DNA from: Natronococcus sp. AD-5
GTDB lineage: Archaea > Halobacteriota > Halobacteria > Halobacteriales > Natrialbaceae
Assembly: GCF_030734285.1 (NCBI RefSeq)
Contig: NZ_CP132294.1
Coordinates: forward strand, 372,001 to 436,000
Length of the DNA: 64,000 bases
Direction: 5' to 3'
Positions 52,844 through 61,006 of this stretch are shown piece after piece (the first letter of the stretch is position 1; every line of letters starts with the position of its first letter). A program made the translations under genes and the position numbers. The notes below the pieces were generated by a model that made no database searches, had not been told where the DNA came from, and saw only the letters and a program-made list of their open reading frames with translations.

Positions 52844-53698
52844 TCAGCGATTCGCGGCGTCGGCTCGAGCGAGGATCCGTTCGGCCTGCGCGATGAGCGG
52901 CGCGTCGATCATCTCGCCGTCGACCTCGAAGACGCCCCGGCCCTCGGCGTCGGCCTCGCGCTCGGCCGCGAGGACGGACTCGGCCCACTCGACCTCGTCG
53001 GCGTCGGGCGTGAACGCCTCGTTGATCGGCCCGACCTGCGCGGGGTGGATCGCCAGCTTTCCGTCGTACCCGAGTTCGATCGCGAACGCGGTATCTTCGC
53101 GAAGACGCTCCTCGTCGCCGAAGTCGGTGACGAGCGTGTCGATCGCGTCGCAGTCGTGGGCCGCCGCCGCGAGGACGACCCGTTCGCGCGCGTAGAGTAT
53201 TTCGGTTCCCTCCGCCGTCCGGGTCGCACCGACGTCGGCCGAGAGATCCTCGGCGCCGAAGACGAGCGCGTCGGTCGCGGGCGCGGCCGCGATCTCGGGC
53301 GCCGCGAGCACGCCCGCCGCGCTCTCGATCAGCGCCAGCACGGGAAGCGGTCGGTCGTACGCCTCGAGCGAGTCGGCCAGCTCGCGGACGTCTTCGGCCG
53401 TCGTCGCTTTCGGCAGCATGACGCTGTCGAATCTGAGCCGTTCGGCGCCGCTACGGAGCTCCTCGAGGTCGCGGTCGATCGCCGACGGCTCGGCGTTGAC
53501 CCGCACGCAGACCTCGCAGTCGGGGTCGAACTCGGGGTCCTCGAGCACCTCGCGGACGGTTTCGCGCGCCTCGTCCTTTCGCCGTGGCGAGACGGCGTCC
53601 TCGAGGTCGAACACGATCACGTCGGCGCCGGCGTTCGGCGCCTTCCGAAGCATCTCCGGGCGATCGCCCGGGGTGAAGAGTACGCTTCTCCGTACCAT
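52844..53698 (-). CDS. CitE-type CoA ester lyase (HpcH/HpaI family)
   Basis: A 284-residue TIM-barrel lyase acting on malyl-CoA-like thioesters. MVRRSVLFTPGDRPEMLRKA and DVIVFDLEDAVSPRRKDEAR are the CitE signatures (metal-binding Asp and Glu), with FGAEDLSADVGATRT and GKLAIHPAQVGPINEAF downstream. The length suits citramalyl-CoA or malyl/methylmalyl-CoA lyases, not the larger aldolases. The ATG at 53698 is preferred; an upstream in-frame ATG would add eight residues. It lies between two GDH genes, and a MaoC hydratase of the matching subfamily is 5 kb away. Confidence 0.88.
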   Translation of the reverse strand: MVRRSVLFTPGDRPEMLRKAPNAGADVIVFDLEDAVSPRRKDEARETVREVLEDPEFDPDCEVCVRVNAEPSAIDRDLEELRSGAERLRFDSVMLPKATTAEDVRELADSLEAYDRPLPVLALIESAAGVLAAPEIAAAPATDALVFGAEDLSADVGATRTAEGTEILYARERVVLAAAAHDCDAIDTLVTDFGDEERLREDTAFAIELGYDGKLAIHPAQVGPINEAFTPDADEVEWAESVLAAEREADAEGRGVFEVDGEMIDAPLIAQAERILARADAANR

Positions 53699-54063
53699 AT
53701 CCCCGTGTGCGCGTACTGCCACCGTGAAAGTATGGATCGTCCGACTCGGGGGTCGGATACTGGCGGCGATCGCTCGATCGTTCGCCGGACCGTCGGTAGT
53801 TCCTCCTACCCGGACCCCTCGTTCAGAGTGAAAACGGTGCGAACGTAGCCGGAACGGTGGCGGGAGTCCGCGTGTTCACGGGTCTGGTCGAATGGCAGGT
53901 GATCGAGACCGTTCCGTATCGACGATGGAGGAGGTCGGCGACCGCTCGAACCGGATCGACGTTTTCACTCTGAACGAGGGGTGTGGGAACTCCGAACGAA
54001 GAGCGATGAGCGACGAGCGTTCGAGAAGAAGCGAGGAGGCGACAGACGACTCTCGGAAGCTCG
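53699..54063. other. 365-nt gap occupied by a 169-bp inverted-repeat element
   Basis: No gene is supported. The region holds the element at 53814-53982, and short ORFs overlapping it look like shadows of its repeats. Confidence 0.7.
53814..53982. repeat. MITE-like element with perfect 22-bp inverted ends
   Basis: The left arm (53814-53835, ACCCCTCG ... GAAAAC) is repeated perfectly and inverted at 53961-53982. A nested inner pair GGAACGGT (53851-53858) and ACCGTTCC (53908-53915) adds a second hairpin. The total length is 169 bp with no open frame of its own. It lies between the CitE and second GDH genes. It resembles a miniature inverted-repeat transposable element or a long regulatory hairpin; no target-site duplication is obvious. 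Confidence 0.7.
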
Positions 54064-55338
54064 CTACGGCCACAGCCCGCGTGACTCGTGAGCCTCCGCG
54101 ATCCGCGAGAGGGCGACGAGGTAGGCCGCGTCGCGCCAGGTGACGTCTCGAGCGTCGTACTCCCCGCGGACGGCTTCCCAGGCGCGGAGCATCTCGGTCT
54201 CGAGTTCCTCGTGGACGCGCTCCAGGCTCCACGCGCGGCGGTTGATGTCCTGAAGCCACTCGAAGTAACTCACCGTGACGCCGCCGGCGTTGGCGAGGAT
54301 GTCCGGAATGACCGGGACGCCGCGCTCCTCGAAGATCTGATCGGCGGTCGAGGTCGTCGGTCCGTTCGCCCCCTCGATGATCAGGTCGGCGTCGACCCGG
54401 CGGGCGTTCTCGCCGGTCAGCACGTTACCGATCGCCGCGGGAATGAGGACGTCGACGTCGAGCTCGAGCAGCTCCGCGTTCGTGAGCGTCTCGGGGGCGT
54501 CGTAGCCCGAGACCATTCCCGGCGTCTCGTCGTGGTCCTCGACGTCGTTCGTGTCGAAGCCGTCGGGGTCGTAGATCGCGCCGTCGACGTCCGACACCGC
54601 GACGATGGTCGCGCCGCGCTCGTCGAGGTAGCGAGCCGCGTTGGCGCCGACGCTTCCGAATCCCTGCACGGCGACCGTCGCGTCCTCGACGTCCCGGCCG
54701 TAGTAGTCGATCGCCTCCCGAGCGACGATCCCGACGCTTCGACCGGGCGCTTTCTCTCGCCCGTGGGAGCCGCCGATGACCGGGGGCTTCCCGGTGACGA
54801 CGCCGGGCGTGGTCTCGCCCTCCTGCATCGAGTAGGCGTCCATGAACCACGCCATCGTCTCGGGATCGGTCCCCATGTCGGGCGCCGGAATGTCCGTCAT
54901 CGGGCCGATGACCGGTCGGAGCTCCTCGGCGAAGCGGCGGGTCAGTCGCTCCTTCTCCGCGTCGCTGAGCCCCTTGGGGTTGACGACGACGCCGCCCTTC
55001 GCGCCGCCGAACGGGAGGTCCATCACGGCGCACTTCCAGGTCATCCACATCGAGAGCCCGACGCACTCGTCCTCGTTCACGTCGGGGTGGTAGCGCAGCC
55101 CGCCCTTGTACGGGCCCCGGACGCTGTCGTGGTGGGCGCGATATCCCGTGAACATCTCGGTGGTGCCGTCGTCGCGCTCAAGCGGGATCGTCACCCGGTA
55201 GACGCCGGTCGGGTGGCGGAGTCGTTCGACGATCCCCTCGTCGACGTCGAGGTGCGCGGCGGCGCGCTCGAGCTGGCGGCGGGCGGTTTCGACGGCGCTC
55301 TCTGCTTCCGGTTCCGATGTAGGTTCGACAGCTGTCAT
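54064..55338 (-). CDS. Glu/Leu/Phe/Val dehydrogenase (glutamate dehydrogenase type), copy 2
   Basis: A 424-residue paralogue of the protein at 51414-52670. It carries [32 protein letters not shown] (catalytic Lys region), [21 protein letters not shown] and [19 protein letters not shown]. The N-terminal part differs ([29 protein letters not shown]), so the two are diverged duplicates and may prefer different cofactors or amino acids. The promoter region is shared with the divergent semialdehyde dehydrogenase gene and contains a palindrome. Confidence 0.93.
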   Translation of the reverse strand: MTAVEPTSEPEAESAVETARRQLERAAAHLDVDEGIVERLRHPTGVYRVTIPLERDDGTTEMFTGYRAHHDSVRGPYKGGLRYHPDVNEDECVGLSMWMTWKCAVMDLPFGGAKGGVVVNPKGLSDAEKERLTRRFAEELRPVIGPMTDIPAPDMGTDPETMAWFMDAYSMQEGETTPGVVTGKPPVIGGSHGREKAPGRSVGIVAREAIDYYGRDVEDATVAVQGFGSVGANAARYLDERGATIVAVSDVDGAIYDPDGFDTNDVEDHDETPGMVSGYDAPETLTNAELLELDVDVLIPAAIGNVLTGENARRVDADLIIEGANGPTTSTADQIFEERGVPVIPDILANAGGVTVSYFEWLQDINRRAWSLERVHEELETEMLRAWEAVRGEYDARDVTWRDAAYLVALSRIAEAHESRGLWP

Positions 55339-55477
55339 TGTGATCCGGTACCTGCACCGACCGGAGGCGATCGTGAGCGACCGCCGGCCGACGGCGTCCC
55401 CCCGAGCGATCGATCTGCCGGTGCAGGTCTGGACGATGTTTATGTCGAATTATAATCCTTGTCAATCGAACCGGGTT

Positions 55478-55494
55478 CGTGCAATATTTGCACG
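55478..55494. promoter_or_regulatory. 17-bp palindrome between gdh copy 2 and semialdehyde dehydrogenase
   Basis: CGTGCAA-TAT-TTGCACG is a perfect inverted repeat in the 225-nt divergent region. It lies 70-86 nt before the plus-strand start at 55564 and 140-156 nt before the minus-strand start at 55338. A TATA-like AATTATAATC (about 55448-55457) lies between it and the GDH gene. It probably serves as an operator for one or both genes. Confidence 0.5.
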
Positions 55495-55563
55495 GCCGAT
55501 CTCGGCACGGAGCTTTCGTGATCGCCCCCGCACTCTAAGCGGCTCCTCGTCGTCTATCCGCAC

Positions 55564-56964
55564 GTGACACTCGAGAGCATCAATCCGGCCACGGGAGACG
55601 TCGTCGACACGTTCGAAGCGGACGCCGACGCGGAGCGAGACGAGCGACTCGAGCGCGCGGCCGAAACGTTCCCGGAGTGGCGCGACGTCCCGATCGAGCG
55701 CCGCCAGGAGTTACTCGCTCGCGCGGGCGAGGTTCTCCGGGAAAACGCCGAGGAGTACGCCGAACTGATGACCCGCGAGATGGGGAAGCCGATCGGCCAG
55801 TCCCGCGCCGAGATCGAAAAGTGCGCGTGGGTCTGCGACTACTACGCCGAGCACGCGGCCGAGTTCCTCCAGGACGAGGTCGTCGCGGGCGAGGAGAACG
55901 CCCGCACGCTGGTCGCGCACCAGCCGCTCGGCCCCGTACTGGCGATCATGCCCTGGAACTTCCCGTTCTGGCAGGTGTTTCGGTTCGCCGCGCCGAACCT
56001 CACGGCGGGCAACGTCGGCCTGTTGAAACACGCCTCGAACGTGCCCGGCTGCGCCCGGGCCATCGAGGACGTGTTCCGCGAGGCGGGGTATCCGGAGGGC
56101 GTATTCACGTCGCTGCTGATCGGTTCCGACGAGATCGACGCCGTCATCTCGGACGACCGCCTCGCCGGCGTCACGCTCACCGGGAGCGACGGCGCGGGCA
56201 GAGCGGTCGGCGAGACCGCCGGGAGCACACTTAAAAAGAGCGTCCTCGAGCTCGGCGGCAGCGATCCGTTCGTGGTCCTCGAGGACGCGCCGATGGATCG
56301 GGCCGTCGAGACGGCGGTCCAGGCGCGCCTCATCAACTCCGGCCAGTCCTGCATCGCGGCGAAGCGGTTCATCGTCGTCGACGACGTCTACGACGAGTTC
56401 GTCGACCGGTACGTCGAGGCGATGGACGAGCAGGTCGTCGGCGATCCGATGGACGAGGAGACCGACGTCGGGCCGCAGGCTCGCGAGGACCTCATGGAGG
56501 AGCTCCACGAGCAGGTCGAGGAGACGGTCGAGCAGGGCGGCGACCTTCGACTCGGCGGCGAACCGATGGATCGCGACGGGGCGTTCTACCCGCCCACGGT
56601 CATCACCGACGTACCCGAGGACGCGCCCGCAGACGTAGAAGAGATCTTCGGCCCCGTCGCCTCGGTCTTCCGCGTTCCCGACGAGGAGGCCGCGATCGAG
56701 AAGGCCAACGACACCCGGTTCGGCCTGGGAGCGAGCGTCTGGACCGAGGACTTAGAGCGGGGCGAACGGGTCGCCCGCCGGTTCGAGTCCGGGCTGGCGT
56801 TCGTGAACGAACTCGTCAAGTCCGATCCCCGGCTGCCCTTCGGCGGCGTGAAGGACTCGGGCTACGGCCGCGAACTCGCTCGAGACGGCATCCGGGAGTT
56901 CGTGAACACGAAGACGATCTGGGTCCAGCGCGAGGCCGGCGAAGAGACCGAGATGGTCGAGTAG
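55564..56964 (+). CDS. NAD(P)-dependent (succinate-)semialdehyde dehydrogenase
   Basis: A 466-residue ALDH of the succinate-semialdehyde type. It has MPWNFPFWQVFRFAAP (NAD site), the catalytic ELGGSDPFVVLEDA (Glu) and INSGQSCIAAKRFIV (Cys), a C-terminal LPFGGVKDSGYGRELA and RDGIREFVNTKTIW. The start is the GTG at 55564. It is divergent from GDH copy 2; a GABA/glutamate link is plausible but not shown. A different ALDH (40775-42310) has another sequence type. Confidence 0.91.
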   Translation: MTLESINPATGDVVDTFEADADAERDERLERAAETFPEWRDVPIERRQELLARAGEVLRENAEEYAELMTREMGKPIGQSRAEIEKCAWVCDYYAEHAAEFLQDEVVAGEENARTLVAHQPLGPVLAIMPWNFPFWQVFRFAAPNLTAGNVGLLKHASNVPGCARAIEDVFREAGYPEGVFTSLLIGSDEIDAVISDDRLAGVTLTGSDGAGRAVGETAGSTLKKSVLELGGSDPFVVLEDAPMDRAVETAVQARLINSGQSCIAAKRFIVVDDVYDEFVDRYVEAMDEQVVGDPMDEETDVGPQAREDLMEELHEQVEETVEQGGDLRLGGEPMDRDGAFYPPTVITDVPEDAPADVEEIFGPVASVFRVPDEEAAIEKANDTRFGLGASVWTEDLERGERVARRFESGLAFVNELVKSDPRLPFGGVKDSGYGRELARDGIREFVNTKTIWVQREAGEETEMVE

Positions 56965-56994
56965 GCGCCGGTATCGAATCGGTCGGCCGAGCCG

Positions 56995-58410
56995 TTAGAG
57001 GCCCCACGGATACGTCTCCGGGGGCGTCTCGCCGCCCTCGATTCCGAGGGGATGGAGCGCCTCGGTCTCGTCGACGTGGACGAACGCGTCGTACCGATCC
57101 GGGAGGACGGTCGGAACGTAGTTCCCGCCCTCGTAGACCGGATCGTAGACGACGCCGATCGCGCGGTGGCCGCGGGGCTCCGAGAGCGGGGCCTCGATAT
57201 CGCTCGCGATCCCGTACCCGCGGTCGAACCGCACGACGGCGTCCTCGAGCCCGGCCCGGTGAAAGACGCCCTCGTGACTGCCGGATCTCGCTTCGGGAAC
57301 GGTCATTCGCTCCATCGGCGCGCCCCACTCGTCGCCGGCGACGACGCTCCCGCGGTGGGAGCCGAAGCCGACGACGGCGACGTCGGCCTCGTCCTCGCAG
57401 ACCTCCTCGCGGGCGAGTTGGCCCAGGTTCAGCTTGCCGCGGTCGGCCATGTCCGTCGCGCGAGCGTCGCCGACGTGGGTGTTGTGCGCCCAGACGATCC
57501 CCGGGTCGTCGTGGAACTCGAGCAGGCGCTCCAGGGTCTCGCTCATGTGCCGGTCGCGAACGTTCCAGGACGTCTCGTCGCCGCGGGCCATCGCGCGGTA
57601 GTAGGACTCGGCGTTCTTCGCGACGAGGGCGTTCTGGTCCGCCGCAAAGGTCTCGAGCGGGTCGTCGCCGTCGTGGCTCGCGTGTCGCTTCTCGCTCGCT
57701 TCACCGGGACCCTCGCTCCGTTCGTCCTCGCGGTCCGCGCTCGTCTCCGCGACGTCCTCGCGCAGCGTCCGGAGCGCCTCGAGAACCTCCTCTTCGCAGT
57801 CCTCGGGAACGAGTCGGATCGACTGGGCGTACTCGCGGGCGTCCTCGCCGTACGGTTCGAAGCAGTGGTAGGCATCTCGCGCGCGGGCCGCGAGGTCGGG
57901 ATCGAGATCCTCGAGGTAGTCGATCACCGCCGCCATCGACTCGTAGAGGCTGTAGACGTCCAGCCCGTAGAAGCCGGCGCGATCGCCGATCGGGCGGTCG
58001 TCGTTGTGTTCGCGGAGCCACTCGAGGAACTCGAGGACCTCCCAGTTGGCCCACATCCACGTCGGCCACCGCTCGAAGTTCTCGAGGACGTCGCGCGCGC
58101 TCTCGGCGTCGGAGCGGCCGGTGACGTACCGCGTCACGTCGAAGCAGTCGGTCCAGTCCCCCTCGACCGCGACGAACGAGAAGCCGTGATTCGCTAGCAG
58201 CTCTGCCGACAGTCGGGCCCGCAGGCGGTAATACTCCGAGGTTCCGTGGGAAGATTCGCCGAGCAGGACGACGTCCGCGTCGGCAACGTCCGCGACGAGG
58301 TCGTCGATGCCGTCCTCGAGCGGCGTCGCGCGCTCCGCGACGGCGGCCGCCGCCCGCTCCGGATCGCCGAGGTCCGCGGTGTTCGCTCGTCGTGCAGTCA
58401 CGCGACTCAC
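56995..58410 (-). CDS. Erythromycin-esterase-family protein
   Basis: A 471-residue protein of the erythromycin-esterase-like superfamily: ADVVLLGESSHGTSEYYRLRARLS and FVAVEGDWTDCFDVTRY carry the conserved Glu/His, and VLEFLEWLREHNDD, FYGLDVYSLYESMAAVIDYL and GIVWAHNTHVGDARATDM follow. The family hydrolyses esters, including macrolide lactones, though archaeal members have unknown targets. A low-complexity segment (ERSEGPGEASEKRHASHDG, about residues 235-253) interrupts it. The start is the GTG at 58410. It is convergent with the semialdehyde dehydrogenase gene. Confidence 0.86.
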   Translation of the reverse strand: MSRVTARRANTADLGDPERAAAAVAERATPLEDGIDDLVADVADADVVLLGESSHGTSEYYRLRARLSAELLANHGFSFVAVEGDWTDCFDVTRYVTGRSDAESARDVLENFERWPTWMWANWEVLEFLEWLREHNDDRPIGDRAGFYGLDVYSLYESMAAVIDYLEDLDPDLAARARDAYHCFEPYGEDAREYAQSIRLVPEDCEEEVLEALRTLREDVAETSADREDERSEGPGEASEKRHASHDGDDPLETFAADQNALVAKNAESYYRAMARGDETSWNVRDRHMSETLERLLEFHDDPGIVWAHNTHVGDARATDMADRGKLNLGQLAREEVCEDEADVAVVGFGSHRGSVVAGDEWGAPMERMTVPEARSGSHEGVFHRAGLEDAVVRFDRGYGIASDIEAPLSEPRGHRAIGVVYDPVYEGGNYVPTVLPDRYDAFVHVDETEALHPLGIEGGETPPETYPWGL

Positions 58411-58553
58411 CTGGTCGGTCGTCGACCGCGATCGGTCTTCGGCCTGCTCCTTGCACTCGTCGGCCGCACCCGTCGAGCGGCGTCGCGACGAACTGCCGGC
58501 AGATTCCTCGGGATTGCGACGCGTTTTTGGTCCGCCTCGTCGACCCCGAACCT

Positions 58554-59015
58554 ATGGTGGGACTGTACTACGAGGAGTTCGAAGTCGGCGATACGATCGA
58601 GCACGAGCGTCGCCGAACGATATCCGAGAGCGACAACCAGCGGTTCTGCGACATGACGATGAATCAGCAGCCGCTCCACCTGGACGAGGCGTTCGCCGCC
58701 GACACCCAGTTCGGGGAGCGACTCGTCAACGGCCTCTACACGATGTCGCTCGCGGTGGGGATCACGATCCCGGAGACGACCGACGGGACGATCGTCGCGA
58801 ACCTCTCCTACGACGACGTCGAGCACCCGAATCCGGTCTTCCACGGCGACACGATCCGCGTCCAGTCGACGGTAACCGACAAGCGCGAGACCAGCGACGG
58901 CGAGCGCGGCATCGTCACCATGCACGTCGAGGCGTTCAACCAGGACGACGACCTCGTCTGCGAGTTCGACCGCACCGTGCTCTCGTTGAAACGCGAGCAC
59001 GCGGAGGACGCGTAA
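58554..59015 (+). CDS. MaoC-family (hotdog) enoyl-CoA hydratase, itaconyl/mesaconyl-CoA type
   Basis: A 153-residue single-hotdog hydratase: YYEEFEVGDTIEHERRRTISESDNQRFCDMTMNQQPLHLDEAF contains the MaoC active-site region with the TMNxQPLHLD variant, and FGERLVNGLYTMSLAVGITIPETTDG and PVFHGDTIRVQSTVTDKRET follow. That variant is, from family knowledge, characteristic of hydratases paired with CitE in itaconate/mesaconate and leucine-type catabolism. The CitE gene is 5 kb upstream on the other strand. The start is the ATG at 58554. Two PH-domain genes follow closely. Confidence 0.85.
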   Translation: MVGLYYEEFEVGDTIEHERRRTISESDNQRFCDMTMNQQPLHLDEAFAADTQFGERLVNGLYTMSLAVGITIPETTDGTIVANLSYDDVEHPNPVFHGDTIRVQSTVTDKRETSDGERGIVTMHVEAFNQDDDLVCEFDRTVLSLKREHAEDA

Positions 59016-59017
59016 CG

Positions 59018-59692
59018 ATGGCTGCCTCGAGGGAGCGAGCCGACGAGCGCGACCTCGAGTGGCTCTCGCTCGACGACGGCGAGGAGATCGTCTGGGCCGA
59101 CGGTCCCGACCGGCGGACGCTCATCCCGGCGGTCGCGATCGGGATCCCCCTCTCGATCGTCCTGATCGGGGTGTTCATCATCGTCGGGGAGTACCTCCGG
59201 GTGACGAACACCCACTACGTCGTCACGGACAGCGCGGTGTACAAAAAAACCGGCGTGCTCTCCCGGGACGTCAAGCGGATCGAACACGAGAAGGTCCAGG
59301 ACATCTCCTACAGTCAGTCCGCGCTCGGCGCCTACTTCGGCTACGGAACCGTCGAACTCACGACGGCGGGCGGCTCAGGCGTCGAAATGGCGTTCAAGGC
59401 GGTACCCGATCCGCGGACCGTCCAGCAGCGGATCAGCGAACAGCGCAAACGTCACCGCGACGCGGACGATACCGGAGCGGGCGGCGACGTGCTCGAGGAG
59501 ATCCTCGCCGAACTGCGAGCGATTCGGGCGGCCGTCGACGGGCCCGTTTCCGATGCGAGTACCGCACCCGATTCGGACGCGGACGCCGCGTCCGATACCG
59601 GCGTCGGAACGGCACCCGATACCGTTCCCGGTGCGCCCGCCGACGGTAACCCCGTTCGCGATGACGACGACGGGGACGACGGCTCCCGATAA
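59018..59692 (+). CDS. PH-domain membrane protein (bacterial PH type), first of pair
   Basis: A 224-residue protein: one or two hydrophobic segments (LIPAVAIGIPLSIVLIGVFIIVG), then a PH-like domain (NTHYVVTDSAVYKKTGVLSRDVKRIEHEKVQDISYSQS). A helical stretch and a disordered Asp/Ala/Pro-rich tail end it. The ATG follows the MaoC stop by 2 nt, and its own stop overlaps the next gene's start by one base (TAATG), giving a tight three-gene run. Such pairs probably act in membrane lipid or envelope stress processes. Confidence 0.82.
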   Translation: MAASRERADERDLEWLSLDDGEEIVWADGPDRRTLIPAVAIGIPLSIVLIGVFIIVGEYLRVTNTHYVVTDSAVYKKTGVLSRDVKRIEHEKVQDISYSQSALGAYFGYGTVELTTAGGSGVEMAFKAVPDPRTVQQRISEQRKRHRDADDTGAGGDVLEEILAELRAIRAAVDGPVSDASTAPDSDADAASDTGVGTAPDTVPGAPADGNPVRDDDDGDDGSR

Positions 59693-60318
59693 TGAGCGCC
59701 GACACCGCCGACGCTGCCGCCTCCGGCGAGCGCTCCGTCGACGGCGCGACGGCGACGACCGAACGGACCCTCTCGTGGCTGGCGCTCGAGCCGGGCGAGG
59801 GGATTCGCTGGCGGGGGCAGCCCCGGGTCCAGACCGTCTACTCGTGGCTCGTCCTCGCAGCGTTCGGCATGGTCGCCGTCAGCGCCGCCGTCGTCCTCGA
59901 CGTGCTCACCGTCCGCGGGCTGGTCTGGTTGCCGGCGTTCGCCGTGCTCCCGCTGTGGCAGTACGCCCGGATCGCGAAGACGGTCTTCGTGATCACGGAC
60001 CGACGGGTCGCGACCAGGCGCGGCGTGCTCGGCGTCACCGTCAGCACCGTCGCGCTCGATCGCGTACAGAACAGCACCGTCACGCAGGGCTCGATCGGCC
60101 GGCTGATCGGGTACGGCACCGTCGTGATCGAGACGGCGGGCGGATCCGACCTCGCGTTCTGGAACGTCGACGCGCCGATCGCGGTCCGGGCCGAACTCGA
60201 GCACTCCGCCGGTCGTCTCGAGGGCGGGACCGTCCCCGGAACGCCGGAACAGTGGCGGGCCGTCCTCGACGAAGTACGCGGCTGGCGACGCGCGTTGGAG
60301 AGAGGCGGGGGCGACTGA
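59692..60318 (+). CDS. PH-domain membrane protein, second of pair
   Basis: A 208-residue partner of the upstream protein with two helices (TVYSWLVLAAFGMVAVSAAVVLD and GLVWLPAFAVLPLWQYA) and a C-terminal PH-like domain (KTVFVITDRRVATRRGVLGVTVSTVALDRVQNSTVTQG). The start codon overlaps the upstream stop by one base, indicating coupled translation. The two proteins have the same domain order but diverged sequences. The function is unknown. Confidence 0.82.
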   Translation: MSADTADAAASGERSVDGATATTERTLSWLALEPGEGIRWRGQPRVQTVYSWLVLAAFGMVAVSAAVVLDVLTVRGLVWLPAFAVLPLWQYARIAKTVFVITDRRVATRRGVLGVTVSTVALDRVQNSTVTQGSIGRLIGYGTVVIETAGGSDLAFWNVDAPIAVRAELEHSAGRLEGGTVPGTPEQWRAVLDEVRGWRRALERGGGD

Positions 60319-60367
60319 GCGGAGCGGAATCGCCTCGAGAGTGCGAGCGAGAACCGAACGTGACTCG

Positions 60368-60402
60368 CGACCGGTGAGCGGGGGCGCGAGTTCGACCGGT
60401 CG
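60368..60402. terminator. Hairpin between convergent PH-protein and DUF5658 genes
   Basis: CGACCGGT (60368-60375) is inversely repeated as ACCGGTCG at 60395-60402 around a 19-nt loop, in the 102-nt gap between convergent genes. It probably serves both as a terminator. Confidence 0.45.
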
Positions 60403-60420
60403 TCGCCGACGGAACCGCGG

Positions 60421-60771
60421 TCAGGCGACCGACGAGATCATGTAGACGTTGACGAACACGGCGATCGTCCACGGGAGTGCGAGCCCCGCCGGAACGATCG
60501 CCCGGTACGCACGCGGAAGGATCGGTCGACAGGCGAGTCCGACGCCGATCGCGAGCGCCTTCAGGGCGATCATCCCCACCAGCCCGTGGCTGTAGATCGC
60601 GTTCCGGGCGATCGGGTTCGACTCGGCGAGACCGAGATGGAGCCCGACGAACGTCGTCACGATGTCGGCGACCAGCGAGACGCCGACGAGGATCCAGAGG
60701 GCGCGCTCGAGCGCGACCGGCGTTACGCGGCCGGGCAACCAGCGGCGGGCGTGTGCGCCGTCGAAACTCAT
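60421..60771 (-). CDS. DUF5658 membrane protein
   Basis: A 116-residue protein with three or four helices (ALWILVGVSLVADIVTTFVGLHLGL, SHGLVGMIALKALAIGVGLACR, AIVPAGLALPWTIAVFVNVYMI). The DIVTTFVGLHLGLAESNPIARN segment is typical of the DUF5658 group. A tRNA acceptor/T-arm-like hairpin lies directly upstream of the ATG at 60771. Confidence 0.8.
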   Translation of the reverse strand: MSFDGAHARRWLPGRVTPVALERALWILVGVSLVADIVTTFVGLHLGLAESNPIARNAIYSHGLVGMIALKALAIGVGLACRPILPRAYRAIVPAGLALPWTIAVFVNVYMISSVA

Positions 60772-60774
60772 GAG

Positions 60775-60815
60775 ACTCCCGACCGGAGTCGAACCGGTTC
60801 CGTACCCAGGGGAGT
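60775..60815 (-). other. tRNA acceptor/T-arm-like minihelix
   Basis: On the minus strand, ACTCCCC pairs 6 of 7 with a later CGGGAGT; between them lie TGGGTACGGA and a perfect T-arm ACCGG-TTCGACT-CCGGT. The order (acceptor, spacer, T-arm, acceptor) equals a tRNA without its D and anticodon arms. It lies just 5' of the DUF5658 start, so it could also be a regulatory leader hairpin. Confidence 0.35.
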
Positions 60816-61006
60816 GTGCGGGCGGTCCGCACGCCACCTTCCAGCACTCGGGGTATTGTTATGGCAGACATAGCCCGGGATAGGCGGCCGTTAAACGGTG
60901 GTACACGGCTAAATTGCGGCAACGAAGGCTGGTACTCGAGGGCGGAGTCGTCAGCGACGGAGGCAGGAAGGGTACAGCGACGGCGTCGGGAAGGACGACC
61001 GACCGC

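Noticed and set aside
53892-54143. 83-codon plus-strand ORF over the inverted-repeat element
   Set aside because: Its middle is just the translation of the repeat arm (FTLNEG), and its end is antisense to the GDH gene; no conserved character.
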